Shown: positions 1 through 12,758 of the stretch, one piece after another
Position numbering within the stretch: the stretch's first letter is position 1
How the letters are laid out: each line of letters begins with the position of its first letter
Assembly: GCA_029204225.1 (NCBI GenBank)
Contig: CM055106.1
Coordinates: 186,001-250,000 of the forward strand
Length of the DNA stretch: 64,000 bases
Direction of reading: 5' to 3'
DNA from: Diphasiastrum complanatum
Taxonomy: Eukaryota; Streptophyta; Lycopodiopsida; Lycopodiales; Lycopodiaceae
The notes under the pieces: generated by a model
What the model was told of the DNA's origin: nothing
Seen by the model: the letters and a program-made list of their open reading frames with translations, nothing else
Database searches by the model: none
Made by a program: the position numbers and the translations under genes

Positions 1-348
1 ATTTATCTTTGCATCTTAAACCAAAAAATTCACTTCCAAACGCAAAACTTCAAAAGGTTTGAAATGTGTGATGATGGACTTTTCAAGACAAATCTTGTAA
101 GTCCTTGTGAGGCTCCAAGCCTCATGCATCTTTCCACAAAGGAAACACCTTTCCTTGGATTTGTCCTTCTTGCCTTTGCACTTTGAACTTGAAGCTCCAT
201 CCTTCACCTTGGCCCCCTTGCTTTGGTTCTCCTTGGATGGATTGGTCTTCATTTTGTAGCATCTTGAGACAAAACGATCTCTCTTGCCACAAAGGTTGCA
301 TTTAGGATCCTTACTTGCCTCCAATAGGTTGCCACCTATTGATGCCAT
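1..348 (-). pseudogene. partial gag-like ORF with zinc-knuckle remnants (element remnant)
   Basis: The minus-strand frame from the ATG at 348 begins MASIGG and continues LLEAS, then CNLCGKRDRFVSRCYK and a Lys-rich stretch with KDGASSSK, then CFLCGK. The beginning (LLEAS) and the KDGASSSK-plus-CxxC block match the gag protein of the autonomous copia element at 39475-40349. The main gag domain between those two blocks is missing. The first knuckle lacks the canonical His, which suggests loss of RNA binding. The reading frame runs off the left edge of the window. It is homologous to the 584-residue ORF of the complete element further right. Confidence 0.55.
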
Positions 349-2135
349 GATGAGGAAGTAAAACCTTCTGATATGACTTTTCAAAATGTAATTTGTGACT
401 CTCAAGAAACTAGATTTGAACACATTCAACAGTCTAGAAGGATCTACACAAGATCTAGACCACAAATTTGAATCATATCTCTTTTCAACCTAGTCAATTG
501 GAAACTAATTTTTTCTTTGATCACTAAGACAAAAGAACTCTATCAAATCACAAAAATCAGATCCAAACACTCCTATTGGACTCAACAAATACCAATGACT
601 CTTCCTCTTGGGAGTTGGAATGGATTCGACAAGATTTGACTCCTAGATTTTCCTTTTCTCTTGACTAGTTTACTCAACTTTTGAGATTCTTGAACAAAGT
701 ATGGGTTTTGTTTCAAATACTTGAAAATCAAACTTAGTCACTTCTTTTGGACTCACTCTTAACCCAAATAATCTCACTCTTGAGATTTGGATTGAATTTG
801 ATTTGATTTGATTTGACAACACTATACCATAAATTCTCACAAGAAAAAGGATCTTCACTAGATCACATAAACTTGACATGTATACTTGATTCAAACACAC
901 AAAGATCAGATCCAATCACCCATTTTGGAAAAGAATCTCACTCTTGAGATTTGGACATGAAATGGTTTGATAACAATCTATGTCAGTAATTTTTCACCAA
1001 GCTTAAAATTTAGACATCTAGAAATTCACAAAGATCCCAACCATGCATGAACACTCAAATATGGACTCCTCCCTATTCTAGACTCTCAATGGGATCACAA
1101 CTTGACCCTCACACTCTCACGAAGAAAGTTGAATAGAACTTATTTGAGTTTCATACATATAATGTCAAAATTTTGCTCAAAAAATTGAATTCATTCACCC
1201 CTATTGGACCAATGACTCTACCTCTTTAGAGTTGGAATGAAATTCAAATTTTCAGAAATGTGATACTTCTCTCTCACTAAGATATGTGCTTACAAAGAGC
1301 TAATGCCACTTAGAAAGATTTGATCACAATGAAGAAGACAATTTTTCCACCAAAGTCAAGAATTGAGTTACTAGTTCTTGCCCTCTACAAAGGAAGGATC
1401 TCTTGAAAATTTTGAATCAATCACAACACATATGCCTCACTCACCTTTGTGACTTTAATTCAAGCTAAAAAACACACTCACACACTTGAGTAGGGGAGAA
1501 CAATGTGACTTGGATCTCAAATGTTTCTCCTAGTACTTGCCAACAATTCTTATCACCTTGTATAGGTAGATTTTGCCTTTATGAGTGTTTGTGCTCTAGA
1601 AATTCACTTAAGATTTCACTTTGAGGACTTATCCAAGGGTGACTTCTAGCACTTAGATGCTTCTAATCTTAACCCTTTCACTCTTGAACACATCTAGAAT
1701 GAAGGTACAATGGATTTCAATCTCTCCCCTTGCAAATCACTCCTTAATCTTTGGTTTATAGCACTCTTTCTCTCTCAACTTCAATGTACACTCAAAAAAT
1801 CAGAGAATCAACTTCAATGTACTGTAAACAAGCTTTAATCATCTATATGATTGATCTAAACCAAGAACAAATCAATGGAATAGAAACAATACAAGTGAAA
1901 GCTTGAAAAATGCACTAAATTAACTCAAAATTGGGTGTATGAAGCTTAAAATGCACCAAACTGAATTTTACTGTCCAAAATAGCTCCTGTATGGCCCCAC
2001 ACGTGTGGAAAGTACACCAGCAGCCCATAGCAAGATTTGGTACAAATATGATGGTTCTAACTATCCATTCAACCTCGCTACCTCAATATTAGCTTGTTTT
2101 CAAAAACCTGCCAATTTGGGTATAGTTTAGATCAA
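1..2135 (-). mobile_element. 5' remnant of copia-related non-autonomous LTR element
   Basis: This stretch is colinear, with scattered differences, with 13400-15420 of the complete element at 4768-16306. It contains the start of the same ORF (1-348) and the same long AT-rich leader, with motifs such as an Asn/Thr-poor intergenic run of 'caaagatctcaaccatgcat' type sequence at about 1030. Similarity stops near 2135, just before the primer-binding site and LTR would be expected, so the 5' LTR is missing; the 3' half lies outside the window. It shows that the family has more than one copy nearby. The boundary at 2135 is approximate because it rests on visual comparison. Confidence 0.6.
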
Positions 2136-3021
2136 TGCCTTAGGCATCGCCATAGCCAAAGATCTTTGCTTATGTTTCTCTCATTTGCTCACAAATCCCT
2201 ATCTAAATCTATGTTTCTATCTCCTCCTCCTTACGGCCTCTTCTGTTTTATTTTTAGTTTTGTCTTCTTCATTCAAGATCATCCATCCCCTCTGTCTCTG
2301 TCCTCTCAAGCATATCGCCTCTGAGCATCTTGAACTTTGTTTATCCGCCTTTAAGAATCATCGAGTTTTGATCCAAGGGCTGCTCGTCTCATTATCTGAG
2401 AACCAGACCTGTAGTGTGACTGTCCACCTAAATGTCAAAAATTGCTCCTTCTTGGTCGTAGTCCAGAAGAAGAAGCAAGTAAGCATACACAGGTTATTGG
2501 AAATACACAAATGTATTTGATGATCTGAATCAGTTCGCAGGTAGTGATGAAACATTAAAAAGAACTTTTGTTTGATACTTCACTTACATGTGAACGCCAC
2601 CAATGCTGCTTTTCAGATGCGTGGGAGAGGCGATGGTCCTCCAGATGGTTTGAAATCGCTGTCAGCTAGCATACACAGCCAGGTACCAAACTGAAAAATA
2701 CAAAACTAAAATACAAAACTTCGAATCCAGTTTAAGTTATCAAACGTTATAGTTCAGTCTAATTCGTTGCATCTAAACTGAAAAATACAAAACTTAGAAT
2801 CCATAGGAATTCATCATGCAGATTATCCCATAGACATGGAGGAGGATCTGATCATGAAGGCTATCTCGTAGACATGGAGGAAGATACTGAGAGAGGGAGA
2901 GGGGAAAATTTGAATCGGGGATTAATGTGCATGCATGGGGGCGGGATGCATACATCTCCTCCCCATGCATGCATCTAAAAATTTTAAAAATTTTAGTTAG
3001 TGTTTTTAAAAAGTGCATGAT

Positions 3022-3067
3022 GGGTAGGAGGATGCACCCATGCAACCATGGGTGCATCCTCCTACCC
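3022..3067. repeat. perfect 21-bp hairpin
   Basis: The left arm 3022-3042 (GGGTAGGAGGATGCACCCATG, 21 nt) is exactly complementary to the right arm 3047-3067, with a CAAC loop. A related imperfect palindrome lies about 50 bp upstream and GTGCGCAC/GCGCAC motifs follow. It may be the core of a small foldback transposon or MITE; outer ends and a target duplication were not found. Confidence 0.7.
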
Positions 3068-3489
3068 GATACATGTGCGCACCACATGCGCACAAATAGT
3101 TTTATATATTATCTCATATATATATATATATATCAATTGCAAATTTAATATTGATATTAACTAGGGAGACAGAAAGAGAGCAAACTTGGTGTTGAGGTGT
3201 GTGTGTGTGCTCGTAGGAGGGAGAATTTGCATGGAAAAGGGAAGAGAGAGATAGAAAGAGAGGAGATGTTGAATGAAAAAAAGAGATTTGTGAAGAACTC
3301 AACATTAAGGATGAAAAAATAAGAGGTGGTTGAGGGTAGAGGGTGAGGGCAGATAGTAGTGGATTAAGAGAGGAAGTATAAGGGCTAGAAAGGGGAAAAA
3401 AACAAAAAAACAAAATAAGATATAAAATGAGAACTGAATTTGTTTTAAAATCAAGGAATTTTTTTAAAATTACCAAAATGGTCTTGTAT

Positions 3490-3740
3490 CAAGGAATAGG
3501 AATGAATGATGGATAGGAATAAATGAATGAATGATGGATTTGAACAAATTAATGAATGATAGATAGGAATGAATGGATAGGAGTTAATGGATAGGAATAG
3601 TAATAGTAATAGGAGTGAACGAATAGGAATAGAATGAACCGTGAGGAATACAATCAGGAATGAATATTGACGCATAAGAATGATGATGAAATGGAAATAA
3701 GATCAATTTGAATGAATGAATGAATGGAATTGGAATGGGA
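3490..3740. repeat. degenerate GAATGAATGGATAG-type minisatellite
   Basis: Repeated phrases of gaatgaatg, gatggatagg and aatagg alternate over about 250 bp without a strict period. The apparent minus-strand reading frame here is only the low-complexity complement. Confidence 0.55.
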
Positions 3741-4688
3741 ATTGAAATCACTCATGAGTGTATTCTACCCTCATATAGATGGCCCATGGACCCCTCCAAT
3801 GCACTATGGAGTTTCATGCTCATCCAATGAGAGAGAGAGAGAAGCCTAGGGGAGTTAAAGAATCTCCAAGAGCCTCCATAGGCTTATGGAATGTCAAGAG
3901 ACTCCTTCCATAACCTATGACTCTTTGAATGCCTTTCTTGTGGGAGTTGGGAACTCAATGGACACTTTAGAAGGGCGCCCTCCTACTAGGTCCCATTGCC
4001 CAAGTTGTGCAAGTATACTTTGGTCCTAGACCAATAAAGTGATATGGTTCAAGGTTGAGGCCAAGGTTTAGAAAAATAGTCATCCAATGACTTTCTAACA
4101 CCTCACTAGGTTCCATACCTCCATCCAAGGCATAGACACCTACCTACCCTTAATCAAGGACACTAGTACCTTAATCTAAGACACCTACTCTTAATAGTAA
4201 GGGTACCCCTTATCCAAGGGTCACGTGACCCCATACCTCCAACTAAGGTATAGTCACTTGCATGTCCTTATCCAAGGGCACATACCCTTAATCCTAAGGG
4301 CACCTTGCCATATAGCCCCCAATACTAAATGGACTATTAGGGGTCTGAAGTACTGCTAGTTACATAGGTATGTAACAGCTAAAGTCCTTGCCTTTATACA
4401 TGCGTCCTTCTAGACTCTTGAATAACTTGGCCTCAAGTTGCCATCTTTTTGGACTTGTATATTTGTAAAATATAATAGTATGTTTAAGCCTTTTTAAAAG
4501 AAAAAGGTACTAAAATGGATGACAAGAGGTTAATTAATAAAAAGATTTAAAAGGATTAATGGGCCAAGATAAATAATTAAATAACTAAATATATATCTGA
4601 TGTGAAAATGACTAATTAATGAGATGATTAACGAGATAGGGAAGGAGGATAGAACTAAAAGCATTAACGAGATAGGATGATTAATGTA

Positions 4689-4762
4689 TTAGATAACGGT
4701 CCCTGGAGGGCTCGTTATGAGATTTTGGGGGGGGGGGGGGCAAGCAGCAGCCCCCTCCCCCA
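4689..4762. repeat. left arm of a foldback element split by a retrotransposon
   Basis: The sequence starting TTAGATAACGG and running through TCGTTATGAGATTTTGGGG, a G run, a short spacer and CCCCCTCCCCC is the left part of an inverted repeat. Its partner continues at 16312-16343 (CATAACGGGCCCTTCAGGG, then CCCGTTATCTAACG). Removing the 11.5 kb retroelement and one AATCT copy restores a contiguous inverted repeat with arms of about 40 bp. The arms themselves contain a smaller palindrome, perfect on the right (16313-16338). Confidence 0.65.
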
Positions 4763-4767
4763 AATCT

Positions 4768-5600
4768 TGTGGAAAAAGTACAAAAAGGACCAAGAGTGGA
4801 TCCTAATCTGATCCTCAAGAGGGATTGGTTGTCAGATTACTTGATCTATCAATCTACTTCAGATTAAGATCAATCTAGATCAATTCTAGACACAAAATCC
4901 TAACAAGAACAATCATTAATTGAAGGTAATTGTACTTTATGGTTTCACACATGTGAAACACTGTCTGAGTACAGACTCCAACCTGAAAATCAAGTACACA
5001 TTGATAGAACCTCAAAACAATCAAAACAAATGTAGACAAATGGAGAGAATCACCCAAAATTGCTTCCAAAACCAAGATTGGTGTCTCACATTGATTATGG
5101 CCAAATGTGGCTCTATATATACAATAAGTGAGAGCTCATGGTACTGATCATCCCTATCATCCCACATGTGTGAAGGTGCTTTGTCATATGATGATTCATC
5201 ATGCAAAATTGACACTTGGACAAAACCTTCTATTTTGAGCACTTTTGGTCCATTTTCCTTCTATATGGAGATCTACTTGGAAATCTTCTAGAAGTCAAAA
5301 TTCGCCTACTTCAGCTTATTCCACACATGTTAGCTGTCCTCTACACATGGGATATGACACCTAACCAAAGGATGTGGCTCATGCAATCCATAGATTGATG
5401 CCATGTGTCATATGTCTAGAAAACTAGTTTTTGGCCTTTTTAGCCACTAGAACTTGAATTAAATCATATGTACAACCTATATGATTATGGTACATGACAA
5501 GTACACTATTTTAACACGTGGGAACAGGCTCCACACATGTGTAATCATCCTAAATACATGATTTTTGGCCTCTACCAAGCTTATTTTTGCATTTTTCACA
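4768..5600 (-). repeat. 3' LTR of the non-autonomous copia-like element
   Basis: 833 bp, TGTGG...TTCACA. It differs from the 5' LTR copy (15474-16306) at only a few positions by eye, indicating fairly recent insertion. The opposite terminus is next to a minus-strand purine tract (complement of ctcctcaaaaatc) serving as polypurine tract. Confidence 0.85.
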
Positions 5601-6523
5601 CTCCTCAAAAATCTAGCTTGGAAGATCTAGCTTGATGGAAAACATGATGATCTTGAACTTGACTCCATGGGCTGAATTGGTCTTTGCTGGTTCAAAAGGT
5701 GTGAAGATCAGCCAATGAGCTTGATGTTGATCTGAAATCACCATTTCCATGATAGTGTTTCTTTGATGTTGACATCTTTGATGAACTTGAGAGCTTTGCA
5801 CTATCCTAGCATCTTCGAAATTGATTCCTTCCAAATTTCATGTAGATGCTTGACTTTGAGGCTTGCTCCTTCTTCATGTGCATGCTCCTCCATGAGAAAA
5901 TAAAGATTTCTTCTTGACTTATTAGGATCACAAAGATCTAACATCATATTACCATGATCTAGAGAATTAGACTCATCCAAATTGGCAAGACTATGCGTGC
6001 TATAATAACAAAGTGTTTGCATCATATCTTCATACTTGTTTACCATGCTAATCTCAGATCCAATGAGGCTAAATACTTCATTATGGAGATAAGTGTCTTT
6101 AGAAGATGATTCACTTACTCTCATAAAGAGTTTACAATTTGCCTCAATACAAATTTTCAAACTATGAGTGAACAAATCACTTTTGCTCTTACATGACTCA
6201 AGAGCATACATTTGATGAAAATACCATTTGCTTTCTAATTGATTTAAAATCAATTTCAACCTTTTAAGAACATCATCTATGTTCTCAAGAGAGACTTCAT
6301 ACTCAACTAGTATGGCTTTACTCCAATTTTGAGATGCAATGATCTCACTAAAGCAGATTGATTTATCAAATGACATAAGAGAAGTAAGTATGAGATGTAT
6401 AATACATGAGATATGCTCCTCTTTCCCTTGAAATGTGAGCCACATGGAATCAACCATATTTCTTGAGTTTCTTTTTGGAATCACAACTTGAGAAGGTCTC
6501 TCCTCCTCAATCCTTGGCACACT

Positions 6524-6881
6524 TGTTACGAGCTCATAACCAGTGCCGAACCCTAGGAAACACAGATAGGTCAGATACCACAGTCAGGGTCGTGTCCAGT
6601 GTACATGACCAACAGGGCAAGACAGTGTGAGTAGTGTGCCCCAGCACGGTCCATAGCCATGGCGGGCCTAACACAGCCTAGGAACCCTGTCAGCAGGATA
6701 GGGCCCCCAGTTGGGTCCCGACGTGCAGTCGACCACGTCAGTGCCACGTGGCCGACACTTGGCAGTTGCATGCTACCAGTCCTCACACTGGGCTAGGAGG
6801 GGCTTACTCTATATCAGGGAGTAGGCAAGGTTGGGTGGATCAGTTAGTGTTTGCCCTACTGTGGTGTTAGGATTTATTACA
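6524..6881 (+). repeat. 5' LTR of chromovirus copy 1
   Basis: 358 bp, TG…CA ends, followed after one base by the tRNA-iMet primer-binding site. Conserved with 12401-12758, 50154-50511 and 56107-56464. Confidence 0.93.
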
Positions 6882-7652
6882 TTGGTATCAGAGCCATCTC
6901 CTTCTATGGGAGCTCAATTTCAGCAGGGGAGAAATCCATCAGAGTGCATAGCAACTATGGTTAATATGCAAAGATAGATAGAGCAGGGTCAGCGCTGGAG
7001 AACCAGCTATCTATGGTGGAAATCTCCGTAGGATTACTTGTTCTTACAGTAAAATTTGGATCAGCTTTCTAAGCCAGGTCCAGCGCTGCCAATCAGGGTT
7101 TAAACTTCGATTTTGGAGTGGAAATTCCGGATTTTGGAGCGTTTTCAAGTCATGAAGTTTGATGCAGACCAGCGCTGTCAGAGCAGCCTCCTTCCTTGAG
7201 TTTTGAGTGGAAATCAATGACAAATTGAGCAAGATTTGAAGCGGATTTCTACAGCAGGTCCAGCGCTGGACAGTAGGGGATAAATTTTAGAATTTATCCT
7301 TGCATTTCAAAGGTTTTCTAGAAGTCTGAGCTTCAGACTTGCTTGTCACAAACCAGCGACCTACCAGCTGAGGTCAAATCAGAGATTCAAGCGGATTTTT
7401 GAGTCTAAATGTGGACAAATTGAGATGTTGTCAGACCAGCGAGGGGGGATAGCAAAAGTTTCAGATCTTGTTGCACATTTTCCAACCTCAAATCAGATTG
7501 AGAAAGAAGATGAGAAGGGCTTTTCTGTATTCTCTCTGTGGAAGTACAGTTCTCAGAAAGAGCTAAGTTTCCTTTCCCTTGTACAGTTGTAAATTAGTCT
7601 TTTAGACTTTTTTTCCTTCAGAAGTTAAGGTAGCTCTCTTTCAGTTTCGAAG

Positions 7653-10600
7653 ATGACCACTCCTCAGGGACCTGATCAACCCCCGGAGAGAGGCTTCGAC
7701 GAACTTGAAACAGAAGCCTTGGCTTATAGAAAAGGGAAGGAACCCATGGAAGTAGAAGAACAGGAACAGTTCGCCGAAGAACTCGACGAACTGGTTACCA
7801 AGGAGCAGTTCCTCCAATTGGTAACAGAAGTGGATGAACTGAAGCTGGCATTAGCCAATTTCAAGTCCAGTGTGGACGAATCGTTCGCTGAACTCAAAAA
7901 CTTGATTTTGAGCTCCGCGAAAGGAAGCCTTCCGTCCACTTCTCAGTTATCCCCTTCTCCACTTCCATCAGTTTCGGGTGAGACTTTACGGTCTCACCCC
8001 AGTGTTTTTAAAGACTTAAAGCCTCCTACTTTTAATGGGGAAGAGAAGGATAGAAATGCAGATATTCTACAAACCTTCCTCAGCAAATGGAAGAACATTC
8101 ATGCTCTTAAACAGACCCCTGACCATTTGCAATAAGTGGTGGTTAAATCTCCAGGAGACTGGGCAGACTCCCCGGTCATGGAAAGCTTTTGAAGAAGCTT
8201 TCCTAAGAGAATTTCTACCAGAGAATGAACTTGATAGAGCCTGGGAAGCCTGGGAAAGAACAGTAATGGACAAGTCCCTCATCCAATATATCTAGCAGTA
8301 TCGAGAAGCAATTTTAAAGATTAAAAATATGGATGACTATCAGAAAATCAGGGGATTTGTCCGTGGCCTCAAAGATGAATATAAAGTAGAGGTCCAGAGA
8401 AACTCGCCTACTACCCTTGAGCAAGCTCTCAGATATGCTCAAATCTATGATGATTCAGTGGGTAGGAAGAGAGCGAGACAGCAACCACTTTCTGAGCAGC
8501 TTCCTCAGAAAGACTTTCAATTTAAAAAGAAATTTTTAAAAAGAAAGAAAGAAGATAAATTTAAAGGTGAAGCTCCTCAGAAACGCCCTTCACTCATACA
8601 GCCCTTAAAACCAGATGATTTTGAGAAAGCCAAACAAGAACATTTGTGCTTTGTGTGTATGGGCAAGGGACACACACTCAGACAGTGTCCCAAGGGGCCT
8701 TTCACTAAAAAAGATAAAAAAGATAAAAAACAAGTTCATCTTGTTCAGACTGTATGTTTTCCCAGTGACTCGGCAGCTTCCGAGATCAAAGTGTATCATG
8801 AAGATCATGAACACTGTTGCCAGCTGACCTCTGCAATGCTAGCGAGACCCTTCAGCTTTGGGCCGCATGACCTAGTACGTATGCATGGGAAAGTTGGTAA
8901 CCAGTCAGTAAGAGTCATGGTTGATGATGGGGCAACCCATAATTTCATCAACCACACCCTGGTTAAAAAGCTTAAACTACCAGAGGTACCTAGTCAGCAT
9001 AGGTACATAGTTTCATTAGCTAAGGGTGAAGATAAAAAAATATGGGAAACTATGGTAAGTAAGTTAAATCTTGGTATTCAGGGGTACCAAGATGAAATAA
9101 ACTTTCAGATAATGCACCTGGATCGAACAGACATTGTTCTCGGGAGAGATTGGCTCTACAGTTTAGGACCTTCCCTCCACAGAAACTATCAGGAGAACAC
9201 CCTCAGCTTTCAACATAAAGGCCGAGAGATCCAGTTGCATGGGGAGCATGATGTTCCCAACAGCCCTATGGTCTGCAGTTGAGAGCTCTGTCAGATAATC
9301 GGAGACGAAGACCATCAGGTATTCTTATGTGACTTTCAGTTTATTCCTGAAGTTTCTATTTCCAGTTCTATTCAGCAGAAAATCAGTAAATTAGAAACTT
9401 TATTGTCTAAATTTAAAGATGTTTTTCCTGAAGATTTGCCACATGGTTTACCACCTAGCAGAGAGGTAGATCATGTAATAAACCTAGTACCAGGTACAGC
9501 ACCTGTTTCTAAACCTCCGTATCGGGTCAGCCGAACAGAGGATGAAGAAATAACTAGGAAGTTAACAGACTATCTTGGGAAAGGCCAAATTCAGACCAGT
9601 AGTTCACCATGGGCCTCACTAGTCCTATTGGTGAAAAAGAAAGAGGGGTCTATGCGTCTTTGCATAGATTACAGAGCCCTCAATAAAGTCACAATTAAGA
9701 ATAAATACCCTATGCCTCGGGCAGACGAGTTGTTTGATCAACTCGACGGGGCTAAGTTTTTCAGTAAAATAGACCTCAGATCGGGATATCATCAAGTCCG
9801 TATAAAATCGGAAGATGTCTCGAAAACAGCTTTTAGGACTCGTCACGGTCATCATGAGTTTAAGGTGATGCCATTTGGGCTCACAAATGCTCCAGCTACC
9901 TTTATGACCTTCTCAGACCATACTTGGATAAGTTTGTAGTCGTATTTTTAGATGACATCCTCATCTACAGCAAAACGAGGAAGGAGCATCTAAAACACCT
10001 CAGAAAGGTGTTTCGACTGCTCAGAGAGCATAAGCTTTATGCTAAACAATCCAAGTGTGAATTCTTCGTTGAAGAAGTAGCATATTTGGGTCACATTATC
10101 TCTTCAGATGGGATTAAGATGGACCCAAATAAGGTTAAAGCCATACTCAGTTGGCTGAGACCTCAGAATATTTTGGAACTTCAAATCTTTCTTGGTCTGG
10201 CGGGATATTACAGACGATTTGTCAAGGAATATGCTCAGATAGCAGTCCCTATGACAAATCTTCTTAAGGGGAAGGGAAAGGAGTTCATTTGGGAGTCCGC
10301 ACAATAGGAGAGCTTTGATGCTCTCAAAACAGCCTTAGCTACAGCACCAGTCTTAAAAGTCGTCGACCCCAATCAGCCATTTGTGGTCAAAACAGATGCT
10401 AGCGACTTTGCAGTAGGCGCTGTGCTAACTCAGGGTGGACGACCAGTTGCGTTCAAGAGTAAAAAACTCGAGCCAGCTCAGACTAGGTACAGTGCCTATG
10501 AAAAGGAGCTCTTTTCTATAGTCCATGCCCTTAAGACTTGGAGGCATTATTTGTATGGTGCCAACTTTGAGGTCCTGACAGACCATGAGAGTCTCAGATA

Positions 10601-12389
10601 CCTTTGCAATCAACCTGAGCTTAGAGGTCGGAAAGCTCGTTGGGCAGAGTTGATGCAAGAGTTTGACATGTCTATCAGATATAGGCGTGGAAAATTCAAT
10701 ACAGTAGCAGATGCCCTTAGCAGAATGCCTATGATAAACGAGCTGAGTTTTACTCAGATTCGTAATTAGTTACTCGAGTCCTTGAGAGGGAAATGCCAGC
10801 ATGATGCATTCTTCTCTAGTATCTGGAACTCAGTCCAGAACAGACAGTTACAGACTCCAGAACCAGTTCCCGGGGCTGGTGCCAGTTCATCCAAGAATAC
10901 GGCAGCTTCCGTTGAGGATGATGATGAGTCCGAGTATACGTCGTCAGATGATGTTGAGGATTCTGAGCCTGTATTACCCAAGCAAACCCCTGTGGTTGAG
11001 GGTCAGTTGACTCAAGGATTCAAATGGAAACAGTATTCCATTCAGGATGAGTACTTGCTCTATAGAGATAGAGTATGTGTCCCCAATTCAGAGGATTATA
11101 GGCAGCAGGTCCTATATGAATGTCATGACAATCCTAGCGCGGGACACCCAGGCATACAGAAGACCTATGAGCTTCTTCGTAGGCAATTTTTTTGGCCCAG
11201 TATGAAAAAGGACGTCCACCAGTATGTAACCAGTTGCCAGAAATGTCAAGTAAATAAAGCGGAGCGTTTAAAGGCAGGAGGGTTGTTGCATCCCTTAGAA
11301 ATACCAGCTGGTAAATGGGAGAGTATCTCCATGGATTTTATAGTAGGCCTGCCTAAAACCCAAAAGGGTAATGACGCTATATGGGTCACAGTTGACCGTC
11401 TGACCAAAATGGCTCATTTTATTCCGACCAAAACAACCGTTAGAGCTCCAGAGTTAGCGAGGTTGTTTGTAGACGGGCTATTTGAATTGTACGGTCTACC
11501 TTCCGGCATAGTCAGCGACCGGGACAGTAAGTTTACTGGAAATTTTTGGAGGGCAGTATTCCATCATCTCCATACTAAACTTAATATGAGTACCACCGAC
11601 CATCCACAGACGGACGGTCAAACAGAAAGGGTAAATCAAGTGCTGGAGGATATGCTTCGTGGATACGTCAGCAAGAGGCAGACTAATTGGGAGGAGTATC
11701 TCTCGATATTAGAGTTTGCTTACAACAGTACCAAACATTCAGCTACGGGATACAGCCCATTTATGCTGATGTACGGTTTTCAGCCACGCTCACCCACAGC
11801 TGTAGGGTTTAAACAAGAAAAAGTTGAAGCAGCCAGAAACTTTTTAGAAGACCTAAACCAGATGATAGAACATGCTAAGCGTAGCATTAGACAATCCCAG
11901 GATCGAGCCAGGCATTATGCAGATCCACACAGACGGGATGTGCAGTTCTCCACTGGTGAGAAAGTCTACTTGAGAGTCCCAGTTGACTCTAAAACCCTCA
12001 AATCAGGAGTGTGTGCTAAGTTGTCTCCAAGGTATTGTGGTCCCTTTACCATCAGTAGGAGACTAGGCGAGGTCACCTATGAACTAGAACTCCCACACAG
12101 CAGTAAGGTTTTTCCAGTCTTTCATGTAAGTCAGTTACGAAAAGCCTTAACCAGATCAGATAATCTGGTAGGGGACAGTGTTCTAGTTCTCCCATTGGAT
12201 CCTCAACAACCTCCACATGAACCAGAGGAGATTCTTGATAGTAGAGAGACGCAGACTCGTCATACTCTATACCGAAAATATCTGGTTAAGTGGAATGATC
12301 AGCCTATTGAGAATGCCACTTGGGAAAGAGGCAGCGTCCTTCGCAAGATTTTTCCAGACTTTGTCTTAAAGGACCAAGACGGTTCTTAA
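7653..12389 (+). pseudogene. gag-pol of chromovirus copy 1, multiply disrupted
   Basis: Domains in order: gag from MTTPQG at 7653, a CCHC knuckle (CFVCMGKGH…C, about 8645), a protease with [11 protein letters not shown] (about 8920), RT (9403-10307, with FLDD at about 9945), RNase H (10383-10769, [12 protein letters not shown]), integrase (HHCC about 11110-11250; core with SMDFIVGLP and [13 protein letters not shown]), and a C-terminal chromodomain (YLVKWNDQP, about 12280). Lesions compared with copy 2: about 43 bp deleted at 8132 (frameshift), TAG at 8293-8295, TGA at 9280-9282, about 13 bp deleted near 9910, TAG at 10305-10307 and TAG at 10767-10769. The last ORF (10782-12389) still reads through integrase and chromodomain. 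The element cannot produce its own polyprotein. Confidence 0.93.
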
Positions 12390-12400
12390 GGGGGAGAGAG

Positions 12401-12758
12401 TGTTACGAGCTCGTAACCAGTGCCGAACCCTAGGGAACACAGATAGGTCAGATACCACAGTCAGGGTCATGTCCAGTGTAAATGACCAACAGGGCAAGAC
12501 AGTGTGAGTAGTGTGCCCCAGCACGGTCCATAGCCATGGCGGGCCTAACACAGCCTAGGGACCCTGTCAGCAGGATAGGGCCCCCAGTTGGGTCCCGACG
12601 TGCAATCGACCACGTCAGTGCCACATGGCCGACACTTGGCAGTTGCATGCTACCAGTCCTCACACTGGGCTAGGAGGGGCTTACTCTATATCAGGGAGTA
12701 GGCAAGGTTGGGTGGATCAGTTAGTGTTTGCCCTACTGTGGTGTTAGGATTTATTACA
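12401..12758 (+). repeat. 3' LTR of chromovirus copy 1
   Basis: 358 bp, preceded by the purine tract at 12388-12400 and ending TTATTACA just before the second ACACT. Confidence 0.93.

Larger units (their letters stand above)
2136..4762. other. non-coding region with hairpins and simple repeats
   Basis: No convincing gene. Two stretches look exon-like: 2340-2474, followed by a GTAAGC donor-like site, and 2617-2681, preceded by a T-rich acceptor ending in TTTTCAG and followed by GTACCA. They give no recognisable protein. The region holds a perfect hairpin (3022-3067), a second imperfect palindrome of GCATGCATGGGG type (about 2930-2976), a TA run at 3118-3133, and a minisatellite-like stretch of GAATGAATGGATAG-type units (about 3490-3740). 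Loosely repeated 'cttatccaaggg' phrases lie at 4120-4300. A G14 run at 4727-4740 sits in the foldback described separately. Confidence 0.5.

Noticed and set aside
6571-6786. 71-codon frame repeated in every chromovirus LTR
   Set aside because: It is present only because the LTR sequence is copied; it has no start context or conserved protein features.
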